From NCBI RefSeq assembly GCF_016612545.1, contig NZ_JAENRY010000077.1, forward strand, positions 1 through 34,256: a stretch of DNA of 34,256 nt, given 5' to 3'. The notes beneath the pieces are model-generated. The model was not told the DNA's origin. It did no database searches and saw only the letters and a program-made list of their open reading frames with translations. The stretch comes from Streptomyces sp. MBT65 (GTDB taxonomy: Bacteria > Actinomycetota > Actinomycetes > Streptomycetales > Streptomycetaceae). Made by a program: the position numbers and the translations under genes. This document shows positions 1 through 8,044 of this stretch, one piece after another. Numbering within the stretch: the stretch's first letter is position 1; the number at the start of each line of letters is the position of its first letter.

Positions 1-14
1 ATTGATACAGCCTC

Positions 15-31
15 GCGCCCCTTTGGGGCGC
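15..31 (-). terminator. Short GC hairpin after the polysaccharide operon
   Basis: GCGCCCC and GGGGCGC form a perfect 7-bp stem around TTT, 12 bases beyond the stop codon of the ligase-like gene on the minus strand. There is no U tract, as is usual for Streptomyces terminators. It could also be a processing site if the operon continues past the window edge. Confidence 0.5.
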
Positions 32-43
32 TCCCGGTCACCG

Positions 44-1378
44 TCATTGGATCGCGGCCTCTGTCCTGGGCACGTACACCGAAGCCGCTGGAGGAAGTCG
101 CTTCTCCTCGTTCGCTCCCACCAACGACCACCACGCCGCCACCCCGAACACCACCGCCGTCAGGACCGTCGACGGGCCGCCGATGTCGGCGTACATGAAG
201 TCGATGAGTTGCCAGGTCAGGAGGCCCGTGGAGACCAGGGCGCAGTCGAGGCCGGGGAGTTGGGTGCGGTGGACGCGGAGGAGGCCGCGCAGGGCGCAGG
301 TCAGCAGGGCCAGCCAGCTGCCGGCCAGGGTGAGGAGGCCGAGGAGGCCCTGCTCGCTCAGGACCAGGAGGTACATGTTGTGGGGGGAGAGCAGGGGCTG
401 CTTGAGGTACCCGGCGCCCGCGCCGTCGGTGTCGCTGCCCGAGGACAGGGCCAACGAGGCGTGGCCGTCGCGGTGTTCGGGGAAGCCCTTCAACCCGACG
501 CCGGTCAGCGGGTGTTCGCGCCACATCGCGGTGGCCGCCGCCCACATGGTGTACCGGTCGACCACCGACTGGTCGGGCGCGTCGGTGACTTGGGTGATGC
601 TGCTGATCCGCTCCTGGAGCATCGCCGTACCGACGCCGAAGCCGCCGACCAGGACGATGCCCGCAGCCGCGACGGCCGCCGCGATCTTCAGCGCGCGGCG
701 CAGTCCGGCCAGGGCGAGTTGGATCGCGCAGGTCGCGGCCGTCGCGATCCACGCGCCCCGGCTGAAGGACAGGGCGAGCGGGACGAGCAGGCCGAAGGCG
801 CACGCGGCGGCAACTGCCCGCTGCCGGGCGTCGTTCCGGCCCAGGGCGAGGGCGAGCGCGCAGATCAGGCCGAAGGACACGACCGTCGCCATGCCCATCA
901 CGTCGGTCGGTCCGAAGGTGCCGACGGCGCGGATGTCCTCGCCCTGGTAGGAGGCACCGGTCGCGGTGACGTACTGCTTGACGCCGATCGCCCCCTGCCA
1001 GCCGGCGAGTGCGACGAACGACCAGGCCAGCAGGCGGAAGTCGCGTCGGTCGCGGACGAGGAGGACGACCGCGGCCGGGACGAGGACGAAGATCTGGAGG
1101 TAGCGGCCCAGACCGCTGAGGCCCGCGCCCGGTGAGGACGCGCCCATCGCGGCGATGGAGAGGCCGAGGACCGGAAGTCCCATGACCGCTACGGCCGTTG
1201 GGGTCAATGGGCGGCTGCGGTCCCGGAGCTGGCGGATCGCGCAGTACAGCACCACCAGGCCGGAGACCGCGTCCGCGGGGCCCGCACCGCCCTCGCCCGG
1301 GACGAGGGGCAGGCCGAGCAGGGCGATCACGGCGACGACGGGCAGGACGGGCGCGAACGTGCGGACTCGGTGGTTCAC
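44..1378 (-). CDS. O-antigen ligase/polymerase-like membrane protein
   Basis: The 444-residue polytopic membrane protein belongs to the Wzy/WaaL (O-antigen ligase, Wzy_C) superfamily, which polymerises or transfers lipid-linked glycans on the outer face of the membrane. Hydrophobic helices cover most of the sequence. The family-type motif SFSRGAW lies near residue 205, and a large extracytoplasmic loop near residues 275-330 contains HPLTGVGLKGFPEH, which is typical of the periplasmic Wzy_C segment. The GTG start is chosen because GGGAG lies 7 bases upstream and only 3 bases separate it from the stop of the preceding sugar transferase gene. The context (initiating transferase, GT4, ligase) indicates an exopolysaccharide or wall-glycan pathway. 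Whether it acts as polymerase or ligase cannot be told from sequence. Confidence 0.85.
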   Translation of the reverse strand: MNHRVRTFAPVLPVVAVIALLGLPLVPGEGGAGPADAVSGLVVLYCAIRQLRDRSRPLTPTAVAVMGLPVLGLSIAAMGASSPGAGLSGLGRYLQIFVLVPAAVVLLVRDRRDFRLLAWSFVALAGWQGAIGVKQYVTATGASYQGEDIRAVGTFGPTDVMGMATVVSFGLICALALALGRNDARQRAVAAACAFGLLVPLALSFSRGAWIATAATCAIQLALAGLRRALKIAAAVAAAGIVLVGGFGVGTAMLQERISSITQVTDAPDQSVVDRYTMWAAATAMWREHPLTGVGLKGFPEHRDGHASLALSSGSDTDGAGAGYLKQPLLSPHNMYLLVLSEQGLLGLLTLAGSWLALLTCALRGLLRVHRTQLPGLDCALVSTGLLTWQLIDFMYADIGGPSTVLTAVVFGVAAWWSLVGANEEKRLPPAASVYVPRTEAAIQ

Positions 1379-1381
1379 GGC

Positions 1382-2803
1382 TCAGCTCCCGGTCGGACGG
1401 ACGAGCGCGGTGACCGTGCGGGCCAGGATGCAGATGTCCTGCCACAGCGACCAGTTGTCGATGTACGCGTTGTCGAACCGGCAGCGGTCCTCGATCGAGG
1501 TGTCGCCGCGCAGCCCGTGGATCTGGGCGAGGCCGGTGATGCCGGTCTGCATCCGGTGGCGGGCCGCGTAGCCGGGATAGGTCCGGCTGAACTCCGCGAC
1601 GAAGTACGGGCGTTCGGGGCGCGGGCCGACCAGGCTCATGTCGCCCCGGAACACGTTCCAGAGCTGGAGCAGCTCGTCCAGCGAGGTCTCGCGCAGGAAG
1701 CGGCAGAAGCGGCTCATCTGGAGTTCGCCCGCGACGCTCCAGCGGGTCGCCGCCTCGTGCTCGTCGACCGGGCGGTGGGTGCGGAACTTGAGGAGCGTGA
1801 AGGGGCGGCCGTCCTTGCCGATGCGCTCCTGGCGGAAGACGACGCCGGGTCCGTCGGTGAGGCGCAGGACCGTCGCGCAGAGCAGGAGGAGAGGACTGAC
1901 CAGGAGGAGCAGGGTGCCCGAGGTCAGGACGTCCAGGGTCCGCTTGCCGAGGCTGCCCCGTCTGCGGGAGCCCAACTCCAGCCGCCTACAGGCGAATCCG
2001 GCGAGCTGGTCGCGCATCTCGTACGAGGGCGAGTCGGCGTCCACCTCCCAGACCGTGCAGCCCGACTCCGCCAACGCCCGCAGCAGCGGCCCGCGTTCGG
2101 ACCGTACGGAGGGATGCACGGTGAGGACGGCCCGGACGCCGTTCTGGATGAGGGCGCGCTCGACCTCCTCGCCGGTGGTCAGGACGGGCAACCCCTCGGT
2201 GCCGTCCGGGTGTTCGGCGACGATCCCGACCGGTTCCACCCCGCACTTCGGGTGCCGCAGCACCGCCGCGGCCACGCGCTGCGCGGTCGTCGCCGGGCCG
2301 ATCACCAGGGCGGTGCGCGGGCGGCTGAGCAGGGCCTTGCGGCGGTGCAGGTGCACCGCGCCGCGGGTCACGCAACCGGCCGCCGTCTGGAGGGCGAAGC
2401 CCAGCAGCAGGGTGCGCGCGGACAGCGCGCGGTCCGGGTCGTAGGCCGCGGTGAGGGTGCCGAGCGCGAGCCACGCGACCGCGATCCGCCCGCAGACGGC
2501 GGGCAGTTCGTCGAGCACGCGCGGTACGGCCCGGGGCAGATGCGGGCGCAGCAGTATCGACCCGGCGATCAGCAGCGCCACCAGCAGCGGCCGGCGCTGC
2601 CCGCCGGTCAGCGCGAGGGCGCCCACCAGGGCGGCGGTGAGGTCCGCGCCGAGCAGCGGCAGCGGTGAGGCCGTCCGCGCGGCCGGGCGGCGAACCGGGA
2701 ACCGGAAACCGCCGCCGGTGCGGCGGGGGATGACCGAGACGTTCGAGAATCCGTGGTCCCGTGGCTGTCCGCCGGGGGAGGGGACGGTGCTTTCCGCGGT
2801 CAC
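1382..2803 (-). CDS. Polyprenyl-phosphate sugar-1-phosphate transferase
   Basis: This 473-residue protein is of the bacterial sugar transferase (WcaJ/CpsE-type) family. These enzymes start glycan assembly by moving a hexose-1-phosphate from a nucleotide sugar to undecaprenyl phosphate. Residues 1-270 hold N-terminal hydrophobic helices and a CoA-binding-like domain (LVIGPATTAQRVAAAVL). The catalytic domain follows: KRTLDVLTS, a membrane re-entrant helix, VFRQERIGKDGRPF, LLKFRT, ETSLDELLQLWNV with the Asp-Glu pair, and SLVGPRPERP. The frame stays open far upstream, but that part only shadows the overlapping glycosyltransferase. The GTG at 2803 shares GTGA with that gene's stop and makes a normal family length. 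Translational coupling is likely. The sugar specificity is not visible. Confidence 0.9.
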   Translation of the reverse strand: MTAESTVPSPGGQPRDHGFSNVSVIPRRTGGGFRFPVRRPAARTASPLPLLGADLTAALVGALALTGGQRRPLLVALLIAGSILLRPHLPRAVPRVLDELPAVCGRIAVAWLALGTLTAAYDPDRALSARTLLLGFALQTAAGCVTRGAVHLHRRKALLSRPRTALVIGPATTAQRVAAAVLRHPKCGVEPVGIVAEHPDGTEGLPVLTTGEEVERALIQNGVRAVLTVHPSVRSERGPLLRALAESGCTVWEVDADSPSYEMRDQLAGFACRRLELGSRRRGSLGKRTLDVLTSGTLLLLVSPLLLLCATVLRLTDGPGVVFRQERIGKDGRPFTLLKFRTHRPVDEHEAATRWSVAGELQMSRFCRFLRETSLDELLQLWNVFRGDMSLVGPRPERPYFVAEFSRTYPGYAARHRMQTGITGLAQIHGLRGDTSIEDRCRFDNAYIDNWSLWQDICILARTVTALVRPTGS

Positions 2804-3975
2804 GAGTGGATGGACTCCCTGCACTCGGTGGGCACGACCGGCTCGGCGCCGAGCAGGTCGCGGTAGACGTCCGCGACCGCCTCGGCGGCCTGCCGCACGT
2901 CGTGCGTGGACTGGACGTACCGGCGTCCCTGGTGGCCGAGGGACTCGCGCAGCAGCGGGTCGAGCAGCAGCTCGGCGACGGCCCCGGACAGGACCGCCGG
3001 GTTCTCGGCCGGGACGAGGCAGCGCGGGGCGAGTTTGGGGGGCAGGCTCTCGCGGGCGCCGGCCACATCGGTGACGACGACGGGACGCCCGCAGGCCATC
3101 GCCTCCAGCGGGGCCAGCGCCATGCCCTCCCAGCGGGAGGGCAGCACCACCAGGTCGGCGGCCTGGTACCAGGGCACGGCATCGGCGACCGCGCCCGCGA
3201 ACAGCACGGATTCCGGGGCGAGTCGGCGCAGCGCGGCCCGGTCGGGTCCGTCGCCGACGAGCACGAGCCGCGCCTTCGGCACCCGCCGGACCACCTCGTC
3301 CCACGCGCTCAGCAGGACGTCCTGACCCTTCTGCCGGCACAGCCGCCCCACGCACACCACCAGCGGCGCGGCCGGATCGACCCCGGCGAGCTGCTCGATC
3401 CCGGCCCGTACGGTGTCCACGGCGGCCGGGTGGAAGCGCCCGGTGTCGATCCCGTTCGGGATGACGCTCCAGCGGCCCCGGACCCCGGCCCGCAGCCCGG
3501 TCGTGCGCTCCGCCTCGCTCACGCACACCGTCCGGGTGGCCCACCGCGCGCCCCACCGCTCCCAGCCGACGGCGAGCGCGGCGGTGACCCCGCCAACCGC
3601 CTCGAACGACCAGGCGTGCGGCTGGAACACGGTCGGGATCCGCCCCCGCACGGCGAGTCGCCCGGCCAGCCCGGCCTTCGCGCTGTGCGCGTGCACCAGA
3701 TCGGGCCGCACCTCCGCGACCACCCGGGCGAGCCGCCGCACCTCGGAGACGAGCGCGGGCCCCGGCGACCGCGTGGCCTGCCACCGTCGTACGTCGGCGC
3801 CGAGCGCCCTGACCCCGTCCGCGAGCGAGCCGCCGTCGGGGCAGGCGACCGTGACGTGCAGGCCGGAGGCGAGCTGGGCCCGCGTCAGATCCATGACGAC
3901 ACGGGCGACCCCGGCGTCCACGGGCTGGGCGAGGTGCAGGACCCGTGGCCGAGGGTCGGTTGCTGGCTGGTGCAT
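2800..3975 (-). CDS. GT4-family glycosyltransferase
   Basis: The 391-residue GT-B fold glycosyltransferase adds a sugar from a nucleotide donor to a lipid-linked acceptor at the cytoplasmic face. The N-terminal acceptor domain opens with RVLHLAQPVDAGVARVVMDL and contains HAHSAKAGLAGR. The C-terminal domain has VCVGRLCRQKGQDVLL and the donor-binding signature PSRWEGMALAPLEAMACG, with the two glutamates of the EX7E motif. GAGG lies 10 bases before the ATG. Its stop overlaps the start of the sugar transferase gene by four bases, and the secreted DUF3344-like gene ends 54 bases upstream, so the four genes probably form one transcript. Donor and acceptor are unknown. Confidence 0.9.
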   Translation of the reverse strand: MHQPATDPRPRVLHLAQPVDAGVARVVMDLTRAQLASGLHVTVACPDGGSLADGVRALGADVRRWQATRSPGPALVSEVRRLARVVAEVRPDLVHAHSAKAGLAGRLAVRGRIPTVFQPHAWSFEAVGGVTAALAVGWERWGARWATRTVCVSEAERTTGLRAGVRGRWSVIPNGIDTGRFHPAAVDTVRAGIEQLAGVDPAAPLVVCVGRLCRQKGQDVLLSAWDEVVRRVPKARLVLVGDGPDRAALRRLAPESVLFAGAVADAVPWYQAADLVVLPSRWEGMALAPLEAMACGRPVVVTDVAGARESLPPKLAPRCLVPAENPAVLSGAVAELLLDPLLRESLGHQGRRYVQSTHDVRQAAEAVADVYRDLLGAEPVVPTECRESIHS

Positions 3976-4029
3976 TGCGCGGTTTCCTCGCTCACGGGTG
4001 GCGCTCGGGACTGCGGGCGGGAACGCGCC

Positions 4030-5115
4030 TCACTGCTGGGCGTCGACGGCGACGAAGAGCGCCCCGAACCACGCCGCGTCCCGCTGGGAAACGAGCCGGA
4101 AGGCCAGCTGGTCACCGCCCGGCCGCAGCGCCTTCCCGAGATCGAACACATCGGAGTCGTAGCCGAGCGTGTTCGCATACGCGGGCGCACGCTCCGAAGG
4201 CGCCGCCCCCGGCTCGCTGATCGTGGAATTCAGCACGTCGTCACGGGGATTGGCACCGTCGCCGAGCGGGATGGCGTTCGTACGACCGGTCGAGAGCGTG
4301 AGCGAATCCCCGGTACGGCCGCGATCCCCGTTGTACGCCACCACGCCCGCGCGTCCCCCGGCGTGCGCGGGCGTGCGCAGGGCGCGCAGCCGGATCTCCG
4401 CGCCGGTACGGGAGTCCATCGTGTCGAAGCCGTCCCACAGCTCCAGCCGGCGCAGCGGCTCCTGCGCCTTCTCGTACGCCACGACGAGCGTCCAGCCGCC
4501 CCAGGCACCGGCCGCCGACTTCCCCATCGCCGTGTTGATCTGGGCCACGGTGTAGAGGCCCGGACCACTCTCCCGGACCAGCCCGGTGACGTCCGCCGAG
4601 GCCTGGAACGCGTCCGCGCCGCCCGCCACCCGATGCCCGACGACCGTGTCCGCGCGCACTTCCTTGTAGTCGCCGCCGGGCTCCGCGACCAGCACCCGCC
4701 CGTTGTCCTTGGGCGGCTTCTGCTCGCCCACGCGGAGGTTGCCGCCCCAGTACAGGCGCGCGTACGTGGCTCGGGCGCCCTCGGGCAACCGGACCTCCGC
4801 GCGGGAGGAGTTGTAGGTGTTCGGGTCGCGGTCGACGTCGACGTAGAACATGTCGAAGTCGCCGTTGGCGGCGTCGGCCGACTGCCCCTCTCGTACCGCC
4901 GGGCAGGCGGCCGAGGTCGTGCGGCAGCTGATGGAGGTGTTGGCCGCGCGGACGATGCCACCGTGCTGGAGCGCGGAAAAGCGCTGCGCGAACGGGACGC
5001 GCCCCGACTCGGCGGGCGGGGCGGATGCTCCGGAGGCGGCCGGGGCCCAGATCGTGACGAGGGCGAGAGCGCCCGTCGACGCCCGGCGCAGCAGCGGACC
5101 CAGGGAATTGCGCAT
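4030..5115 (-). CDS. Secreted DUF3344-like protein
   Basis: This is a 361-residue exported protein. The start MRNSLGPLLRRAS is preferred over an in-frame codon 27 residues upstream because GAAAGGG sits 11 bases ahead of it and a Sec signal peptide then begins at residue 1 (basic RR, hydrophobic core, cleavage near ASA, about residue 33). The mature part is beta-rich, with YARLYWGGNLRV and GAWGGWTLVVAYE, and two cysteines (SCRTTSAACPA) near its start. I recognise it as a widespread Streptomyces secreted family, probably DUF3344; that name is from memory. No catalytic motif is evident. It is the first gene before the glycosyltransferase operon and has its own plausible promoter. It could bind or organise the exported glycan, but that is inference from position only. 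Confidence 0.75.
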   Translation of the reverse strand: MRNSLGPLLRRASTGALALVTIWAPAASGASAPPAESGRVPFAQRFSALQHGGIVRAANTSISCRTTSAACPAVREGQSADAANGDFDMFYVDVDRDPNTYNSSRAEVRLPEGARATYARLYWGGNLRVGEQKPPKDNGRVLVAEPGGDYKEVRADTVVGHRVAGGADAFQASADVTGLVRESGPGLYTVAQINTAMGKSAAGAWGGWTLVVAYEKAQEPLRRLELWDGFDTMDSRTGAEIRLRALRTPAHAGGRAGVVAYNGDRGRTGDSLTLSTGRTNAIPLGDGANPRDDVLNSTISEPGAAPSERAPAYANTLGYDSDVFDLGKALRPGGDQLAFRLVSQRDAAWFGALFVAVDAQQ

Positions 5116-5164
5116 GACCGGAGTTGCCCTTTCGGGAAGCACGGCCCCTATGTGCGATGTGATG

Positions 5165-5193
5165 GCTATAGGGGTACTTCGGGAGGTGCGCAA
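5165..5193 (-). promoter_or_regulatory. Probable promoter of the DUF3344/polysaccharide operon
   Basis: On the minus strand TTGCGC (5193-5188) and TATAGC (5170-5165) are separated by exactly 17 bases, about 50 bases before the ATG at 5115. The -10 hexamer overlaps the right arm of a 7-bp inverted repeat (CCCCTAT at 5145-5151, ATAGGGG at 5168-5174), which could be an operator. This is pattern match only. Confidence 0.45.
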
Positions 5194-5369
5194 CACTAGT
5201 GGCTATCCGGATTAATCCCGCGAAACGTGACAAGTGTGTCGGAATGGTGAAGTTCGGCCTTGTCGCGGATCACCCCATTGGCGGCACAACCCCTGTGGGC
5301 GCCGCGCGTTGACACAGCGCCGGGCATCCCCGCCCGGATGTTTGTTTCAACCCCAAGGAGCACCTCTCC

Positions 5370-5609
5370 ATGTCGCGTATCGCGAAGGGCCTGGTCCTGA
5401 CCTCCGTTGCCGCCGCCGCCATGGCGGGCACCGCCGGCATCGCCGCCGCGGACAGCGACGCGCACGGCGCTGCCGCCCACTCCCCGGGCGTGCTGTCGGG
5501 CAACGTCGTGCAGGTCCCGGTTCACATCCCGGTCAACGTCTGCGGCAACACCGTCAACGTCATCGGCCTGCTGAACCCGGCCTTCGGCAACACCTGCGTC
5601 AACGACTGA
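5370..5609 (+). CDS. chpF: Short chaplin (ChpF-type)
   Basis: This 79-residue secreted chaplin is a hydrophobic surface protein that self-assembles into amyloid-like fibrils, lowers surface tension and coats aerial hyphae and spores. A Sec signal peptide covers residues 1-27 (MSRIAKGLVL..., cleavage near AAA-D). The remaining ~52 residues are one chaplin domain: SPGVLSGNVVQVPVHIPVNV, then C58 and C76, which form the conserved disulfide of the family. There is no LAXTG signal, so it is a short, non-anchored chaplin. AAGGAG lies 9 bases before the ATG. TTGACA at 5309-5314 could be a -35 box, but I see no convincing -10. The symbol rests on remembered S. coelicolor gene order (chpG - melC - small genes - chpF), not on distinguishing residues. 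Confidence 0.93.
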   Translation: MSRIAKGLVLTSVAAAAMAGTAGIAAADSDAHGAAAHSPGVLSGNVVQVPVHIPVNVCGNTVNVIGLLNPAFGNTCVND

Positions 5610-5627
5610 CGTCCGCGCGCATCCCTT

Positions 5628-5674
5628 CGGCCGGCCGTTCTCCCGTGGTGTCTCCACGGGGGGACGGCCGGTCG
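5628..5674 (+). terminator. Long hairpin after the short chaplin gene
   Basis: A 21-bp stem with only three G-T pairs (5628-5648 against 5654-5674) closes a 5-base loop, 18 bases after the chaplin stop. It should terminate or stabilise the abundant chaplin mRNA. Confidence 0.8.
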
Positions 5675-5870
5675 GCGTTCGGCGGTGTTGCCCCGAATGG
5701 GCGGTAGCCGTGCCGGTCCGGTGCTGCGGTCTTGACATGGCCCTCACCAGGCACGACGTCGACCGTACGGCTGACGGACGGTCACCCGGCGCGTTCGACC
5801 GGTTGCAGATGGTGGTGAGCGCTTTCACGGTGGGCTCAAGATCCGAAGCACCACCGAAAGGAACACCCCC

Positions 5871-6641
5871 ATGCGTGGTCTGCCCGCACGGCGCATCGCG
5901 TCCTCCGTGCTCTGTGCCACCGTCCTGATCGGAATCGCCGGCCCCGCGGCCGTCGCCGCCGACAACGACTCGGCGCGGAAGCACGTCCACGCCGCGTCGA
6001 GCGTGCCGGTCCCTGGAGCTGACGGGCTGCTCGCCCAGGTCAAGGGCCTCGGCGACACCGCCAGCGTGCTCACCCCGGTCACCGACCTGCTGAACCAGGT
6101 GCTCAAGGCCGACAACGGCCAGCTCTCCGCCGACCAGGCGCAGAAGCTCGGCGACACCGTCAACCAGGCCGTCGCCAAGATCACCGCGGCGGCACCGGCC
6201 GCTCCGGCGGTCCCGGCAGCCCCGGCGGTTCCCGCGGCGCCGGCCGTACCCGCCGTACCCGCTGTTCCGGCGACGCCCGCCCTGCCCGCCACCCCCGCGC
6301 TCCCCGCGACGCCGGCCCTGCCCGCGCTCCCGAAGAGCGGCGACGACTCCAAGGGCCGGGCCAAGGCACCCGCCGACCTCGCCGGCGACGCCCTCGCCTC
6401 CCTGCAGAAAGCGGTCGCCACACTGCTCGCGGCGGTCACCTCCGGCGATGTCTCCGGGGTCGTCCCGGCGGTCACCGGTGTGGTGACGGGCCTTGTCAAC
6501 GTGGTCGCGGCCACGCTGCTCGGCGCGGGCCTGCCCGCACCGAGCCTGCCGGGCCTGCCGTCGCTGCCGTCCACCTCCTCGCTTCCGGCGGTGCCCGCGG
6601 TCCCGGCCGCTCCGGCGCTGCCCGCGCTTCCGGGAGTGTGA
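5871..6641 (+). CDS. Secreted Pro/Ala-rich protein of unknown function
   Basis: This 256-residue protein has a Sec signal peptide (residues 1-30, ending AVAA-D). A helical segment at residues 44-103 follows (LLAQVKGLGDTASVLTPV, QLSADQAQKLGD). A low-complexity stretch at about 104-155 is built from AP, AVPAAP and ATPALP repeats. A second helical or hydrophobic region spans 165-222 (LASLQKAVATLLAAV, GVVTGLVNVVAATLL), and a second Pro/Leu/Ser repeat tail ends in LPALPGV. There is no cysteine in the mature part and no known enzymatic motif. GAAAGGA lies 8 bases before the ATG. The layout resembles a surface or wall-spanning protein with stiff Pro-rich spacers. The position between two chaplins suggests a role on the aerial surface, but that is inference. 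Confidence 0.8.
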   Translation: MRGLPARRIASSVLCATVLIGIAGPAAVAADNDSARKHVHAASSVPVPGADGLLAQVKGLGDTASVLTPVTDLLNQVLKADNGQLSADQAQKLGDTVNQAVAKITAAAPAAPAVPAAPAVPAAPAVPAVPAVPATPALPATPALPATPALPALPKSGDDSKGRAKAPADLAGDALASLQKAVATLLAAVTSGDVSGVVPAVTGVVTGLVNVVAATLLGAGLPAPSLPGLPSLPSTSSLPAVPAVPAAPALPALPGV

Positions 6642-6660
6642 CGCGAACGGTCGCAGAGAC

Positions 6661-6763
6661 GTCGTAGAGCAGTCGTAGAACAGTCCGCAGGTCAGTCGTA
6701 GAACAGTCCGCGGAGAAGTCGTGGCGCAGTCCGCGGAGCTGTCGTAGAACGGCCGTCGGGTCG
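6661..6763 (+). repeat. 23-bp tandem array in a 324-base gene-free gap
   Basis: Four consecutive 23-base units begin GTCGTAGAACAGTCC (6672-6694, 6695-6717, 6718-6740, 6741-6763), preceded by a partial unit at 6661-6671. Units 2 and 3 are closest. Unit 1 is variant at its 3' end, units 3 and 4 drift, and unit 4 has lost much of its second half. The array sits 20 bases after the Pro/Ala-rich gene's stop. The rest of the gap (6764-6965) shows only the GAAAGGA ribosome site before 6966. It does not look coding: 23 is not a multiple of 3, so the frame shifts between units. Confidence 0.85.
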
Positions 6764-6965
6764 GTCCTTTTCGGGATCGGGTCGGCGGCCTTTTCCGCTG
6801 TACGGCCCTTTCATATGAGGATGGGAAACGCCGATGAGACACCCGCTGCATTCGAGTGGGGCAGCAGAAACTTTCTGCGCACGGGGTTTCCGGCCCGGCC
6901 GGAACTCGTTACACAGGGCGACAGAATTCCCTCTGGTGACATGAGTTGCCGAAGAAAGGAACGCG

Positions 6966-7256
6966 ATGAAGTCCCTGAAGGCTGCCGCTGTCGTTGCCGG
7001 GTCGCTCGCCCTCGCCGGTGCCGCCGCGCCCGCGTTCGCCTACAGCCCCGCCGATGTGACGCCCACCAGCCTCACCGGCGCTGTCAACACCCTCACCAGT
7101 GGTCAGCTCCAGCCCGCCGACGTGATGCCGCTGCAGCACCAGTCGGACGCGCTCGACACCGAGAACAAGGGCTCCGCGCTCAACACCGTCAAGGGTGCGA
7201 CCGCCGCGCTGAACCAGCACAACCCGCTGCTCGGCGGTCTGCCGCTGCAGGGCTGA
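6966..7256 (+). CDS. Small secreted protein of unknown function
   Basis: This is a 96-residue protein with a clear Sec signal peptide (MKSLKAAAVVAGSLALAGAA, cleavage near AFA-Y at residue 25). The ~71-residue mature protein is polar and cysteine-free, with LTGAVNTLTSGQL, SDALDTENKG and a hydrophobic end, NPLLGGLPLQG. AAAGGA lies 5 bases upstream of the ATG. I do not recognise a named family, although small secreted proteins of this type are common in Streptomyces next to chaplins. It is separated from its upstream neighbour by the 23-bp array and followed by a hairpin, so it is probably transcribed alone. Confidence 0.8.
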   Translation: MKSLKAAAVVAGSLALAGAAAPAFAYSPADVTPTSLTGAVNTLTSGQLQPADVMPLQHQSDALDTENKGSALNTVKGATAALNQHNPLLGGLPLQG

Positions 7257-7273
7257 GTTTCTCCGGTGGTGTT

Positions 7274-7299
7274 CGAGGGGCGTCGCGAGGCGTCCCTCG
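7274..7299 (+). terminator. Hairpin after the 96-residue secreted protein
   Basis: CGAGGGGCG (7274-7282) pairs with CGTCCCTCG (7291-7299), nine pairs including one G-T, around an 8-base loop. It begins 17 bases after the stop codon. Confidence 0.7.
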
Positions 7300-7383
7300 T
7301 TCGTGTGGCGGGTCGACCGCGCCATCGGCCGGACGGGTGAGAACGCGTCAGGTGGCCTTCCGGCCCGTCGATAAGGTCGCGCG

Positions 7384-7881
7384 GTGACCTCAACCTCAAG
7401 CGAAACGCGCCCCTTCCGCGTCGCCGACCTCGGCACCCTCGTCGTCCTGGCGTGGAGCGGCGAGGCCCCCGACGGGGACATGCCCTATCTCCTCGCCTAC
7501 ACCCTGGGCGACGCCGCGGACGGCCCCGAGGCCGCCACCGCCGCCGTGGAACGGCTGCTGACCGACAACGGACTCCCGGTCGGCGGCAACGTCGTCGACG
7601 GCGCGAGCAAGCCCAGTCTGCCGATCACGATGCTCGTCGAGTCCGGGCAGGCCGTCCTCAACATGCCGCAGCTCAACGCGCAGTGCGTGCCGCCGCCCGA
7701 GTGGCTCGCGGCGGTCGGCGAACGCGGCTTCGCCTACCTGGTGTTCACCACCCGCCCGTGGCCCGAGGCCGAACCGGGCAAGCCCGTCACCCCCGAGGCG
7801 CTGGCCGAGTTCGCCGGCTCCGAGGAGACACTGAACGCCGCCGCGCACATCATCCTGCCCGCCCGCAGCCTGCGCGGCTGA
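7384..7881 (+). CDS. Conserved Streptomyces protein, DUF5949-like
   Basis: The 165-residue protein lacks a signal peptide or membrane segment, so it is probably cytosolic. It starts at GTG with AAGG 7 bases upstream. Recognisable stretches are FRVADLGTLVVLAWSGEAP, GDMPYLLAYTLGD, TMLVESGQAVLNMPQLNAQC and LVFTTRPWPEA. I associate this with the family annotated DUF5949 in Streptomyces, from memory. No biochemical role is known to me and no catalytic residues stand out. It is the only non-secreted product between the two chaplins apart from the tyrosinase, which leaves through its carrier. Confidence 0.75.
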   Translation: MTSTSSETRPFRVADLGTLVVLAWSGEAPDGDMPYLLAYTLGDAADGPEAATAAVERLLTDNGLPVGGNVVDGASKPSLPITMLVESGQAVLNMPQLNAQCVPPPEWLAAVGERGFAYLVFTTRPWPEAEPGKPVTPEALAEFAGSEETLNAAAHIILPARSLRG

Positions 7882-8044
7882 CGACCGGACAGCGGGCGGG
7901 AATTGCCGGTTCCGGCCCGCTGGCAGGAATTCCGGAAAGCTGACTACTACGGCACTCGGGGGAATCTTGAACTGATGTCCTTCCCGGCCTCGTTACCCGG
8001 TCAGCACGCAGAGCCTCCGAATTCCGAAAGGGACCGTACTCGAG

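Noticed and set aside
2804..3784. N-terminal extension of the sugar transferase frame
   Set aside because: The extension lies entirely inside the GT4 gene and is Arg/Ala/Gly noise; GTG 2803 overlaps the GT4 stop by four bases and gives the right family length.
6661..6763. CRISPR array
   Set aside because: Units are contiguous 23-mers without spacers, and no cas gene is present.
5196..6851. 551-codon minus-strand open frame
   Set aside because: It covers the chaplin and Pro/Ala-rich genes in antisense; low-complexity Gly/Arg sequence and no start signal.
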